From: Adiantum capillus-veneris
Lineage: Eukaryota > Streptophyta > Polypodiopsida > Polypodiales > Pteridaceae
Assembly: GCA_014529385.2 (NCBI GenBank)
Contig: CM043952.1
Span: forward strand, 150,873,057 to 150,937,056
Direction of reading: 5' to 3'
Length of the DNA stretch: 64,000 bases
The translations under genes and the position numbers were made by a program. The notes under the pieces were generated by a model. That model saw only the letters and a list, made by a program, of their open reading frames with translations, made no database searches and was not told the DNA's origin. Positions 11,601 to 23,440 of the stretch are shown piece by piece. Within the stretch, counting starts at the first letter, position 1, and every line of letters begins with the position of its first letter.

Positions 11601-14100
11601 TTTCCTTCTTCCCCTTCATAATATTCTCCGACCTTGTTCATAGGAACAGATCGAATCTCTTTGTTTTCCATTTCATTTTTCAATTTTTCCAAATTCTTAT
11701 AGATTAACCCTGTTATCCCCACCTTCTCTAGGGTTAACTGTAATTCGTTCCATAAGTATGGCCTGAGTTTCAACAATTCTCCCAAAGTAAGAGTACATTG
11801 GATAGGTGTAGACATGATTGAATGAATGTTGACTACTTCTAGGGTCTGTTTGGATCTTTTTACATGAGTGGTCTTGCAAACAATGGATTCATCCTCGTTA
11901 TCTCCCAAGTAAGAAGGTAATATTTTTTATGTCAATGGTTTAGATATTCTTGAAGCTTCCGATCCGCAATCCTCGTACAAGGATTGTAAATCCATGTTCA
12001 TATCATATGGTAGGTTATCCAACCAGACTTCCTCTATAGGAGCCGACTTTAAAGTTAGTCTCCCATCATTGATCTCTCTCAACTTTTCCCATAAGTGTCC
12101 GGGCCAATCTTCCTCTACGAATGGAATTCCGTCTAAGGCATCTTCGTTTTCCGGCACTATAAGCTCTGGTTCATTTGTTTCAAGGTGGGGTTCTTCCACC
12201 ACATCGGATTTCGCTTTCGTTTCTTCTATCGCAAGCTCTTCAAGGTTTGCAATACTTTCAAGCTTGGGTTTTTGTTTATCTAGCATTTCTTGCATGATTC
12301 TCACCAAGTTTTGATAAGCCTTCAGCTTTGCTGCTTCCATGTCTGGAGATGGATAGTTTTTCCATTTGTTTCCATGTTTTGGCCTGCTTTAAGTCCTACT
12401 TGGTAGGCTTCCAAGGCAGCATTAATAGGCTCAAAAATTTTATCAACCAGAATGGATCCTCCAGATTTCACGATTGTTTTCTTGAATTCATTGCCCGTTT
12501 CTTTCAACTTGTCCTGAGCTAGCATTTTTGCTTTCTCTTCGTTTTCAACCCGTTGTTTTTGTTTTCTCATCTCATATCTTTTGCTTCTTCTCCTTTTGAT
12601 TCTTTGAGAAGAAACTTTCGTGTTCTTCGAATCATCAGAGGAATCGTGTTTCTTTTTATTTACCTGGGCTCTAGTGATTACCTTGATTGGAACAATCGGT
12701 TCGCTCTCTGATGAGCTACTAGGCATCACTTGGACTACATTTACAACAGTTTTTTCCTTGTTCAAAGGATTCTTAGGACAATCTTCCAGAAAGTGTTCTC
12801 CCTTTTTGCAACATTGTATGCAATAGGCTTCAATTGGTTTGAGGATTTTGTCAGGCTCTGGACATTCGTTCTTCCAATGGTCTTCAGTACCACATTTATG
12901 ACAGTTTTCTGTTCTAGGCTTCATCATGGGTCTTCCCATGGGAGGTCTGACACCTTGATTAACTACATAATACATTGTTGCAAGCTGTGGTGGAGCATAA
13001 GTCATGGTGTCTTCCGTTGGTGGTGGATGTGGACTATACCAATCTCCTTCTACCATTACTGTAGATGGACTAGGCTCTGCCTAGGGTGTAACAGGCACTA
13101 ATGCTTGTTCATCTTTGACTCCATCCAAGTGCATGTACTTTACAGGCACTGCATTATTTCCTGGATACGGAAGTTGTTGTCTCAACACAGGTTGAGGTCT
13201 TTTTATACCCATTGGTGGTCTTTGAGCTTGGGCCAGCACAAGTGGGAACGGCTGTTGCGGCACCACTCTCAGCCATAGAAGATATGCTAAAAAGGATGAA
13301 CGACATAATGAACAATATGCAAAAAGCACCTATGAGAGGACCAGGACGAGGGATACCTCCACAGGGACAACCTCTTCATTGAAGATCTCACAATTTTCTC
13401 CTAGGTCAATCGCATCAGACACACACGCTTCTAGGGTTGTATGATTTTTACTATAGAGTATAGCATGAAGTTCTTTATTTAGCAATCCCTCCAGAAACAA
13501 GGGTACCAGTCGTTCTTTTGCAGGTATCTCCATCTCTGGGCATCTGGCAATGTATTGTTTCATTCGAGTTACACAATCCCTAACAGACTCACCATGTTTC
13601 TGTTTAAAGCTGTAGATTTGAGCTATCGTATTGTGTTTAATCCCCGTTTTGGAACACGCAGCTACAAATCCTTGAGCTAATGTGTTCAAGTCCATGATTG
13701 ACCTTGGTGGAATGTTTTGAAACCATGTCAAAGCTTTTCCTTCTAATGTCATTTCCAACCCCTTGAATTGAGTATGGAAATCGAATATACGCTCTGCTCT
13801 TAGCACTTGCTTAGAGCTTGCTAAGTGGTCATACGGATCCCCTGATCCATTGTATTTTTTGACCCATTTCTGAAAATCAGCTGGTCTGACTCGTCTATTT
13901 GGTTCAACTCCAGGTCTTCTGGGAGTTGGTCATGTTCCAAGTCCTTGAAACCAGTCTGTTAGAAATAGTGACTCATGTAGCCCTGGACTGGCCTTAGTGT
14001 CATCACCCGATTTTCTACATGATGAGGTGGTTTCTCGTTTTTTCACATTACTCTCAGATGATCTCTCACGATGTTCGTCTCTTTGAGTGGTTTCTGGTCC
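11579..14100 (-). pseudogene. Gag polyprotein, element A
   Basis: The capsid-like retrotransposon gag segment (13990-13330) has DFQKWVKKYNGSGDPYDHLA, GKALTWFQNIPPRSI and KHGESVRDCVTRMKQYIARC. After a proline-rich stretch come two zinc knuckles near 12900 and 12800: CHKCGTEDHWKNECPE and CIQCCKKGEHFLEDCPK. A basic segment (RIKRRRSKRYEMRKQKQRV) and an acidic segment (12340-11927, with EEDWPGHLWEKLREINDG) lead to protease. Stops at 13330, 13081, 12322 and 11927 mean the copy is dead. Gag forms the virus-like particle and binds RNA. Confidence 0.85.
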
Positions 14101-14202
14101 TTGACCCAATATCCAATCCCATATAGACTACCCCTGGTATTTGGTTTGTTCTACCTCCTCAGGAGTCATCATAATGAAGTTGTTGTTATAACAATCCCTA
14201 AA

Positions 14203-14795
14203 CTAGTAAGTTGGTAGATCTGCAGATCTCTTATCTTTGATCTTGAAGATATAGATGATCTTCATGGCCGTTAATTTTCCTGGTCTGGCATGAGAAGTCC
14301 ACAACAGATCTTTTACGTTTCTATATTCCCAACAATAGACTCCGATCCTAGGATTATCCGTACTAAGCCGTTTCAAAGGCTTCAAATCTACTTGATCGTA
14401 TCCTTCAAATTCTAAAGTTGGTGGTCCTTCTTTTGCTGACATATCTGGGATTATGGTGCTTACTTCTAAACCCCATTTGTCTACCACATTAGGACTTTCG
14501 ACTTGTACATATTGAGTTCCTTTTCGATCCATGTACATTTTCCTTGTTTGATTGCCCTAACCTCTTCTTTGAACTCAATACCATGGCAATCAATGTGAAT
14601 AGCATACTCCTCGTTAGGGTCCAAGTAAACCTGGGCTCCATGACGGTTAGTCTTGTAAAAAGAGAGTATATGCTTATAGCGCATTGTTGTTCCGGTTTTT
14701 GAGTCAGTCGAGTAAGAAGACATTTCGGATGTTGAATCTGAAAAAGTATCTGAGACTTCTTCAGGAATTGTGTGCAAGGAATTGCCTTGATTCAC
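14203..14795 (-). pseudogene. N-terminal domain upstream of gag in A, unrecognised
   Basis: Two overlapping open frames joined by a frame change near 14510 give about 190 residues. Features: a serine/threonine-rich start (14795-14700), YLDPNEEYAIHIDCHGIEF, KWGLEVSTIIPDMS and RLSTDNPRIGVYCWEYRNV. It lies directly upstream of gag in the same direction and may be the polyprotein start (ATG at 14795). No family was recognised. Confidence 0.5.
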
Positions 14796-14878
14796 GCTTT
14801 TTCGATAGATACTCTACTGGAGGTTTCTCTGAGTATGTCCTGATTTCCTAGTACACGACCAGATCTAAGGTTCATATA

Positions 14879-14883
14879 GAATT
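14879..14883. repeat. Target duplication of element B, left copy (GAATT)
   Basis: The five bases before the LTR start are GAATT. The five after the second LTR (26767-26771) are GACTT. They match at four of five positions, consistent with a 5-bp gypsy target duplication plus one later mutation. Confidence 0.6.
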
Positions 14884-15549
14884 TGTAAGGTCTCTGACCC
14901 TGACCAAAAAAGAGCACCATTGTACCATGAAATGAATATAATGGAAAAAGTTACTATTTTTAGCAGTTTTCCAAATTTCGTCAGTACCATGATGTTTAGA
15001 ATGTTTTAAAGCTTCGAAATGTGAATTAAAATAATTTTTGTAAAAAAAATCCAAAAATAATAAGTTTTTGGTCACCCGAACCGTCCAGTTTTGACCGTCT
15101 CAAAAAACTGCACCCATACCCCGAATTTGAAAAAATGCATTTTCAGACCTCGGGGGCTGCTAAATATGGAGGTACTCAGACCAGTACGCCTTAGTTAGAG
15201 CTTAGTATAGCAATTTACGGCATTAAATTCCGACTTGTATGGGTCGTTTTAGCCTAAAACTAATTTTTCCTAAAGTTGTGCGGGGAGGCGCCGGGGTTCG
15301 AGGCTCTGTGGGAACAGGTCCCAGACCACTCAGAGCCTCCTTTTAGCAGCTAGGGGGCGCCCTCTTGTCTTGTGGAAGTTGTGCGAGAGTTTCCAAGCTT
15401 GAGAGTGAGTGTGAGAGCCAGTTAGACTATCTAACTAGAAACTTGGTAGGCAGGAAACTAGACTTGCCATGCATGATGTGAGAGCTCACTCAGATGCAAA
15501 TAGCAAGGCTGGTCGATTTTTAGCTTGGAGGAGCCTATTTAAGAGTGTG

Positions 15550-15612
15550 CTCACACACACACACACACATGCTCACAGACACACCCAGTACACACACACA
15601 CACCTTGGGGAG
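15550..15612. repeat. CA dinucleotide array in the LTR of B
   Basis: Two short CA runs separated by a GCTCACAGACAC segment. They are absent from the corresponding part of the 3' LTR (about 25440), so they expanded or were lost after insertion. Confidence 0.85.
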
Positions 15613-16046
15613 GTGTTGCCGGCACACAATTTTTGGAGGAGAAGCAAAGGAGGAAAGTGCTGTCGGATTCTCGTCTTGAGAACTCATTTGGATCAGAAAA
15701 TCGAGAGGATTTCAGCCCCTAATCACGGTAATCATGATTTAATTCATGATCTTCTGTAATCCTCTTCATCATTCTCTTAACTCCCCATCTACTATGCTTA
15801 ATCCTAGCTATAATTCCCAATAGCTGCTCTCTAATTCTCCATATCTATATTCCATTACATAATCATCATCCAATAGTTAAATATACAGCCATTAATTACT
15901 CCTAATCATAGATTAATGTATGATTAGAAGAGAATTCTCTCTCTAGGCAACGTAGTAATTAATTGTTAAGCCGGTAATGATGTAGATTTGATGAAATTCA
16001 TTCTGTTACCACACAATAACTAAGTCAGATTCAATTTTCTCATAGA

Positions 16047-17375
16047 TTAACACTAGGTTGGTAATGGGACACTTTTATGTCCTGTTAAGTGACCATTTTC
16101 CTTGAATTATATCAAGAGTTTCAAAATGGATTTTGAGGTTCTATCTATCTAGAAAGTTGTCTCATGAGCTGAAAAAAACTTGACATTTTTTTGGAATATC
16201 AATTCCATCTTTAACCTTGTTCTTGCACAACATTTCACAACCTAAACTGTGTGAAAAAACGGGTCCTGTTTTTGGCTTTTTTCAACTTTTTGCAACTATA
16301 CCACTCAAGAATTCATGTTTGTGAGGTCTATAATGCTAGAGAACTATCTTTAGTAGTCCTCAACATGTCTTGATGCTTCTAGGGATAAATAAATGTTAAA
16401 GTTGTAAGTTATGACCAAATTACAAAAATTATCAAATCCTGTTTTTTAGCCAATTTTAGCTCTTCTATGATTTTTTTGGTGGCCTTCATGATATCCAAAT
16501 GCAGTTTTGATTTTCTATGTCGCATATTGTAACATAAAGCTAATATTCCCTGAGTTTTGGGGCACCTAATACCCTATTTTGCATAGTACACAACGATGGT
16601 TGATTTTTTCAATTATAGAAGAAAACGAAACATTCTAGTATATCAAGTATAGCTTTTTCAATATTTCTAGTTTCTTGTGACAACTATATGCATTTTGTAG
16701 GTAGTAACCATATCTAGTCATAAGGATCAAATTTGGCTAGATATGGAATAGTTTCTATGGGATTCTACAACTCATAATGTTGAACCCAGTTTTTTCATGT
16801 TTGCTGTATTTAGCACTTCATCTTTGTCCCCAAGATTCCCCTTGGTAAGAGATGTATTATTATTTTGACATGCTCCATGTTTCCTTATGAACCTAAAGGA
16901 CAACAGGGAACTAAGAAAACATGCATATATTATTTGTATTGAGCGTGGCTATAGAAACTTTGATGATAGGTTTGCAGATTGGTAAAAATTCAACTTTTTT
17001 GTACCTATTTCTTTTGGCAAAACAAAAAATAGTGAGTGAGAAGCACTCATATGTGCTGATCACCAACCCATTGAAGTTAACTAGGGAATTTATCTCAAGT
17101 CCTACAAAAATCCCTAATCTTATTTTTATGCAACAAAACATAAGAAATGACTATTTTGATGAAAATGTACTGGTCCATCAACTTTGGAGGCTTGGTGTGA
17201 CCAAAAGATGAGAAATTTTACAAGTTTCTTATTTTTTCCATGTGTAGTAGGCCTTGAACTATAAACTCATGAAAGGATTTTACAAAATGAGTGGATCTAC
17301 TATGGTTTTGGAGGTTTTTTTCAAAACCCTGAAAGCACACTTTTATGTCCTGTTAGGTTACCAACCTAGTGTTAA
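16047..17375. mobile_element. Non-autonomous DNA transposon with CACTA ends and TTAA duplication
   Basis: Element body 16051-17371 (1,321 bp). The left end is CACTAGGTTGGTAA and the right end is the inverted TTACCAACCTAGTG, a 14-bp perfect terminal inverted repeat. TTAA flanks both sides (16047-16050 and 17372-17375), while the empty site in the other LTR (about 25867) has a single TTAA. Just inside both ends lies the same direct 18-base word ACTTTTATGTCCTGTTA with its neighbours. No transposase ORF is visible. CACTA ends suggest an EnSpm/CACTA-type element, but those usually duplicate 2-3 bp, whereas TTAA recalls piggyBac. The superfamily is left open. Confidence 0.85.
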
Positions 17376-17750
17376 GATGTGATTAAGGTAAAATTAATCT
17401 ATCATTAAGCCACTAAGAAGAGAATTTTCTCTCACCTATGCATGCGGTAATTCTGCATCTTTCTAATTGCATTAGGAAAGTGATTGAGCTTGCTTAATTA
17501 ATCTCTCTTGTAATTTGATTAGTAAAATTCTGAAATTCTTAATCATCTAAGCCAAGTGATTAACGTTAGAGCCGGTTCCCATAGGACAAGTAAAGTATTA
17601 TCCATAAAATTACTATGTCTCGAAGGAAAAATCTAACCCTCTTGTATAAGGGGGATTGTTCAATGATTCTAATCTATCATTTGGATTGTTATGATGCTCT
17701 CAGACATTAGCTCTTTCTCCAAGTTTATCATTTAAAGTAGTGAGTATAAA

Positions 17751-17891
17751 ATGGCCCCGGTTAAGAGAACTCGCTTCGGTGGTGCCCATGACCGCGAGGC
17801 GGGAACGAGCAATGTGAATGGAAAAGGAAAAGCTCCCATGGACGAACAAGCACCGGCCATCTCACGGGCCATTGACGAAGAAATGGAAGAG
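17751..17891 (+). CDS. Short ORF inside the LTR of B ending at a splice-donor-like site
   Basis: ATG at 17751 opens 47 codons rich in basic and acidic residues (MAPVKRTRFGGAHDREAG... to AIDEEMEE), ending exactly at GAG|GTAGGT. The same start is kept in the 3' LTR at 26228 (MARVKRTRFGGAHDREAE), where it is cut short by the deletion there. Function unknown. It could be a short upstream exon transcribed from the LTR or a remnant of a gag start. Confidence 0.35.
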
Positions 17892-18826
17892 GTAGGTCAC
17901 AATTTTATTCAAGTTGTTTAATTTAACATTACACACGTTTAGCTAGGAAAGAACATATCCCCAAACATGTTGGAGAAATCCGACGGAAACCTCGACATTT
18001 GAATTCAATTGTATATTAAAGTCTAAAGTAGGAAAGAATGGTTGATGGGTATACTGTTTGCAATAGGAAAGAATGTCTGCTAGGGAAAATTTAGCTCGAC
18101 ATGTTCATTCTATTTCCAATGTTGAATTAGTCCTGATCCCCCTATTGATCACAGTGGGCGGCTCTCGACAATTTCGCAGTAGCTAGAGTTACTAGCTTAG
18201 GGCCTTTACCCACGACTTGCTTTCTATGTGGTGGGAACCCACGTCTTGATTTCTATGCAGTGGGAATGTCCATGTCGTGCTTTCTATGCGGTGGACATAC
18301 CTAGTTGTATGGGCAGCTAGGCGACAACGGGAGGAGTAAACTCTCGCTGGAGGGGGGATGTGTTGGTATACTTGCAATGCCCACCTCTCTAAGTTTTGCT
18401 ACCACAATATATGTTGCACAGTTTGTAAGGCCCCCATATGAGGAGAAGCCAATGGTGCACATATATTTGGTGGATTCCAGCTATGCACGCTGATGAGATC
18501 TCTATTTGTGATGGTGGGTTTTATGGAGCAAATTCAGGGGCAACTTTGGGGGCCTCGAGGGCGGAAGCCCCCGAGACTTTTTTTTCCTTTGTCGGAATAT
18601 TCCTTTTCGCCGGAATATCTTGGTCGGAAGACAATCGAAAAATGGCCGTCCGGTGGTCCATGGTCTTTGGTCGGTGGTCGACGGCCGGTGGTCTTTGGCC
18701 GGTGGCCGATTTCTAGGAGGACTTGTCTACCCAAAAGCGGCTACACATGGGCACATGGGAGAGTCCTACTTGGACTTGGCTATCTAAGGGCGGCTACACA
18801 TGGGCGTTTAAAGGCTCCCTTACAAC

Positions 18827-18835
18827 TATATAAGG
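18827..18835 (+). promoter_or_regulatory. TATA-box-like site in the 5' LTR of B
   Basis: TATATAAGG in a locally GC-richer context, followed about 60 bases on by CACACTTGACGTACACAGCAC. This is the best promoter candidate in the LTR. The 3' LTR has lost the site through its deletion. Confidence 0.45.
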
Positions 18836-19723
18836 AGGCCTTTTCATGAGTATTTTGGTAGAATGGTGTGCACACTTGACGTACACAGCACATCCTTGTG
18901 TAAGGATTATTAGTCCCTTGTATTCACTTGCTCTAGTTGTCTAAATCTCCATCTAAGCTCTACCTTGAGAGTGCATGGGTGGATGACGCCATCAATTTGT
19001 ATAGTGTGCTAATCTAAAGTTTTTGATTTGCCACTAATCTACTTTGCATCATGTCTCTCTCTACTCTCCTTGCTACTAGATCCTTATTGTATTTTGCATT
19101 TCTTACACGATGTTGTATCTCTAGAACATTGGAATTTTAATGAATAAGTTTGAGTAGAATTTTTACTAAAGTTTCTGTCTTGGTGCTGCTTTGCAATACT
19201 GGTTGAAGGGCTGTCTTAACGAACCTTGTGAATCGGAATCTAATCAAGGAACATTTATGTTGAACAACCATTGTGGTAGTAATTAGGACACACAAGGAAG
19301 TGTGAGTGTGGGGGTGGAAAGTGGGGGCTTGGCTCAGGTTGCCAATGCCTATGAGAAGGGTGGTCCCGATTGGTCGGGAACTCTCTATCCCCATAGTGTT
19401 TAAATCGACACTAGTAATACTCATTGCCCCTTGAGCGGCGAAGTCTCAAGTGTACGTGCCTCTGAAACATGGGGAAAAAGGCACTCGGGATTTCTCTCCT
19501 CTTGGAAGGTGGGTCTTAGGATCGCTAGATAGGTTAAGTACGCTTTCCCTGCGAGGTGGAGCTAGATCTCATTGCTGTAGGCTTGAACTCAGCTCACTTT
19601 GTGATGAGAGATTGTCCGCTAGTTGAACCCTGAACCACTTTGTTTGCTTCCGCTATAGATCTAGTGGCCACCAGGTTTACCATGAGATCCGCCGTTTGAT
19701 ACGGCGGGGTGGGGACCTCACAC

Positions 19724-19738
19724 CTGGTATCAGATCCA
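19724..19738 (+). other. Primer binding site of B, initiator tRNA-Met type
   Basis: CTGGTATCAGATCCA lies one base after the LTR end. The TGGTATCAGA core is the usual plant site complementary to the 3' end of initiator tRNA-Met. Confidence 0.85.
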
Positions 19739-20550
19739 AGGTTAGGTTGAGAAATAAAGTCGTATTGTTTGAATATTTAAAAGGAACTAAAAGTATATAG
19801 GTAGCTGATCCGAACTCCTTGCATTGGTGTTGAAGGAAGACCCCGTGCTAGAATATCGGAAGTTTCAAGTGTTTGAGCTTATTTACAAGCAAGCTCGACG
19901 ATCCCCAGTTTACCAATTCAAGCGAGATGTCATGAGATACTGATGAAGGCTCATGCGCCACACTCCACTCGCATCGATAGAGGATGGGGACTTGATTGGA
20001 CACTTGCAGGAGGGGTTTACTACATCAACGCTCGGAAGCTAGGATGCCTGGCTACCAATTTGAAGAAGATACATTGGGGAGAAGAGTTGAGGGTGGTGGA
20101 GATATTCTACTTGCTGCCTACATGATTAGACCCTACTGTCTGTAACAACACCAATCAAACCCTCAACGAGTGGCTTTTGGAGAAGGTCACCAATGTAATC
20201 CCAGCAAACAGAGTTAGAACTAGTACCAAAAGAAGAGTCCCGGCTTAACACCATAGTTTATTATCCACTCAAGGATGAGTATAGAAATTACTTCATGAAC
20301 AAAGTAGAGTATCATGTGAACACAATCTCCTAGGCGTATCTTATACGCAATCCAAAAACAAAAGCCATGTAATAAAGTGAATTACCCTAAACCTTAATGG
20401 GTTTCGATTGTAATAAATTTTCATCAATAAAGTGCTTTTTGTCTCTAAATCTCTGTCGCTTGATAAAGTGGGATCTTGAATTTTATTTAAAGTCTCGTGT
20501 CCATTTTGAAATCCAAGTAATGGTATTAAGAATCTCGTATAATCCATGTA
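19739..20550 (+). other. Untranslated leader of B
   Basis: About 800 bases between primer site and gag with no convincing ORF. It contains a TAG just before the first gag-like codons (about 20545), so the original gag start is lost or lies upstream in another frame. Confidence 0.5.
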
Positions 20551-21400
20551 GGCACTGCCTGCTGCTCTCTACTCGGCAGCGCAAGAGAAGAAGCTCCTCC
20601 TCAAACAAGCCCAACCTCCACTCTTTAAGGGCGAGGGGGCAAATGCGGAGAGAGATGCGGAAGTGTGGATGGAAGCAATGGATGATTACTTTGAAGCTAC
20701 GGGAACCCAACCCGTGAATCAAACCATGCTTGCGATGTTCCGCTTGTCTGGTGGTGCCAATATATGGTGGAAGCAACATTGCAGGGACCTGGATATTAAG
20801 GTATCTTCCCAATCCTGGGAAGACATCAAAGTTGCAATAATGGGACGTTATTTACCACCCGCCTATAAAACCTTGAAGATGAACGAGTTCTTTTCACTTT
20901 GGCAGCTGACTTCATCTATCGAAGAGTGTTATGCAAAGTTTGTCACTCTTCGGAGATATGCTCCTAAGATGACTTTGGAACAAGAGGTAGTTGCCAAGGA
21001 CTAATCAACCCTTTGAATACTTGGTTGGAAGCTCTCAGGCCGACAACACTACAGGATGCCTTGTTGAGGGCCAAACCTCTAGCTCTTGAAGTACAAAAAG
21101 TTAATCAAAATAGGAGGAATCATTGGGCAAAGAGGGCAAGGACAAATTCTTGGAATAGCAGACCTGCCAACCAAGCATATAACCAGTACCCTATTGTGGC
21201 TACCACCACAACCATGGAGTTCCCAGATGTTCGATGCTATGGTTGTGGCGAGTTTGGACATTACAGATCCAAGTGTCCCAGGAACACTCAAGCAACCAGC
21301 GCTAATGCCATACCCTTGAATGCCCATGGGCGTGGCCAATCTAATGGAAGAGGAGGACGTGGAAGGATGAACAGGGGGTGTGGGTGTGGATCCACCGCCA
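20551..21400 (+). pseudogene. Gag of chromovirus B
   Basis: The capsid-like part includes PPLFKGEGANAERDAEVWME, ANIWWKQHCRDL and WEDIKVAIMGRYLPP. A one-base frame change at about 21002 moves to the frame that carries [12 protein letters not shown] and a single zinc knuckle [14 protein letters not shown] (about 21236-21277), then a glycine/arginine-rich tail. It would form the particle and package RNA. Confidence 0.88.
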
Positions 21401-21960
21401 GAGTGAATGCCGCAGTGGTACAACCAACTGTGGGTGATGAAGCAGTGGAGAGAGCAACCTTGCATGTTGCAATTGACAACCCCAATGGTTGCGAGCAATA
21501 CGCAGTCATTCATACGCCAGGATCTCTCAGAGATGAACAAGTTAACTTCCTTATAGATTGTGGTAGTACTCTTTCATTTCTTTCACCCAAATGCATGAGG
21601 AAGCTAAAGCTAGATAAGTATCCAACAAGCAAACTAGTTGTAGAGTTACCAAACGGCAAGGAAGTAGTATCTCAACGCTCTGCAGGAAAAATCGACTTTG
21701 ATTTAGGGGGACACCCAACCTCTGCCCAATTTCAAACCCTACCCTTAGGATTCTTTGATGGGATACTAGGGATGGACTGGTTAAAGCAAAATAAGGCCCA
21801 CATTCATTGTGCACAAGGGAACTTTACCTTTACAGATAACTTGGGTAATGAAGTCTTAATCCAGGGGGAAAATGGGAGACCTAGGGCTACTCTAGTTAAG
21901 GCCAACAGACTTTTGAAGGGACTGAGAAAGGGGCAGCAAATTTATGCGCTAAATCTCAAC
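21401..21960 (+). pseudogene. Retropepsin of chromovirus B
   Basis: Active-site region [16 protein letters not shown] with D at 21556-21558. The usual D-S/T-G reads D-C-G, which would probably impair catalysis. A second loop [11 protein letters not shown] lies at about 21750. It is fused in frame with the end of gag and with RT in a frame that stays open to 22461. Confidence 0.85.
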
Positions 21961-22900
21961 AAGGTGGACCAATCAGATACCACACTTCGACCAAACTGGT
22001 TGAGGGAGTATGATGATGTATTCCCTGAAGATCTTACGAATCTTCCACCACATAGAGAGGTAGATCATGAGATTGAGACTATCCCTGGATGTGAACCTAT
22101 CTCAAAAAGACCTTATAAAATGTCACTTCCAGAGGCCATCGAACTCAAGGAACAACTTAGGCAACTCATTGAGCAAGGATTCATTCGACCCAGTACTTCT
22201 TCTTGGGGTGCACCAGTTCTTTTTCAAAAGAAGAAGGATGGAACCTTAAGGCTATGCATAGATTACCATGGACTGAACCAGGTAACTGTCAAGAACAAGT
22301 ATCCAATTCCAAGGATCGACGAACTCCTGGACAGGCTCCACAACGCCAAAATGTTTACAAAGATTGATCTAAGGTCAGGATATTACCAAATCAGGATCAA
22401 GGAATCAGATATTCCAATACAGCTTTCAACACTAGGTATGGACACTACGAATTCACAGTAATGTCTTTTGGTCTAACAAATGCTCCTGCAAGCTTCAATC
22501 GACTTATGCTGGATATTTTCAGACCTTATCTGGATGATTTTGTCTTGGTTTTCTTTGATGACATTCTGATCTATTCTAAGAACGAGGCAGATCACGAAGA
22601 ACATGTTCGCAAAGTACTTGACTTCTTCGAGAACACCAACTTCACGCAAAAGAGAGCAAGTGTACCTTTTGCTCACCAAAGGTCAATTATCTTGGATTTG
22701 TCATATCGGCCGAAGGGATTTAAGTGGACCCAGATAAATTCAAGGATATCCTTGATTGGTCTCAACCATCCACCGTCAGCGAAGTAAGAGGATTTCTTGG
22801 GATAGGGATGGTACAGGATTTTTTTCAAGGATTATGCACGTATTGCTGCACCTTTGACGGAACTCCTAAAGAAAGGAATGAGGATCGAATGAAGACCGAG
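21961..22900 (+). pseudogene. Reverse transcriptase of chromovirus B
   Basis: Motifs: [105 protein letters not shown] and the catalytic box FFDDILIYS (22551-22562, usually FIDD or YVDD). A frame change near 22415-22460 separates palm halves. Others occur at about 22640 and 22720-22830. Confidence 0.9.
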
Positions 22901-23440
22901 CACGAGTCTAGCTTTGCTAAGCTAAAAGAATTCTTAGTCTCAGCTTCTATTTTAAAGCTTCCAGATTTCAGTAAGGAATTTGAAGTAGCGACCGATGCTA
23001 GCAAATTTGCTCTAGGCGGAGTTCTTACTCAAGAAAGAAGATCGGTGGCGTATACTTCACGAAAGCTGAGGGATCATGAGAATAATTATCCTACTCATGA
23101 TTTGGAACTTTTAGCGATTATACATGCGCTGAAGTTATGAAGACATTATCTTCTCGGACGCAAGTTTCAGCTGGTTACAGACCAGAAGAGCTTAAAATGG
23201 ATTTTTACTCAACCTATTCTCAATATGCGACAACGGCGATGGATAGAGCTTTTACAAGAATATGACCTTGACATAAAGTATAGAGCAGGGAAGGAGAATG
23301 CAATTGCAGATGGACTTAGCCGAAAATATTTTCTCGGAGCTATCTCTATTCCAAATAACCCTATCTGGGATAGAATCAAAGAAGCATCCTTGGTAGATCG
23401 ACAGTACCAACGTATAGTATCATTAGTCCAGTAGAATAAG
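22901..23440 (+). pseudogene. RNase H of chromovirus B
   Basis: FEVATDASKFALGGVLTQ gives the first acidic residue, with NYPTHDLELLAIIHALKL then a stop at 23138. The frame resumes with FQLVTDQKSLKWIFTQ and GKENAIADGLSRK. A stop at 23432 ends this part before the integrase zinc module. Confidence 0.88.

Larger units (their letters stand above)
14884..19722 (+). repeat. 5' LTR of B, enlarged by a DNA transposon
   Basis: Starts TGTAAGGTCTCTGACC and ends GGGGACCTCACA, directly before the primer site. Length is 4,839 bp, or about 3.5 kb without the 1,321-bp insertion at 16051-17371. It contains a CA array (about 15550-15610), a short ORF at 17751, a TATA-box-like site at 18827, and a segment (about 17838-19269) missing from the 3' LTR. 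The segment 17892-18820 is non-coding. Confidence 0.88.

Noticed and set aside
17838-19269. Possible nested solo LTR (TGTTGGTATA at 18361, TATA box at 18827) inside the 5' LTR of B
   Set aside because: The segment missing from the 3' LTR is bounded by CCAT repeats and not by a target duplication or TG...CA ends. A deletion in the 3' LTR explains it better.
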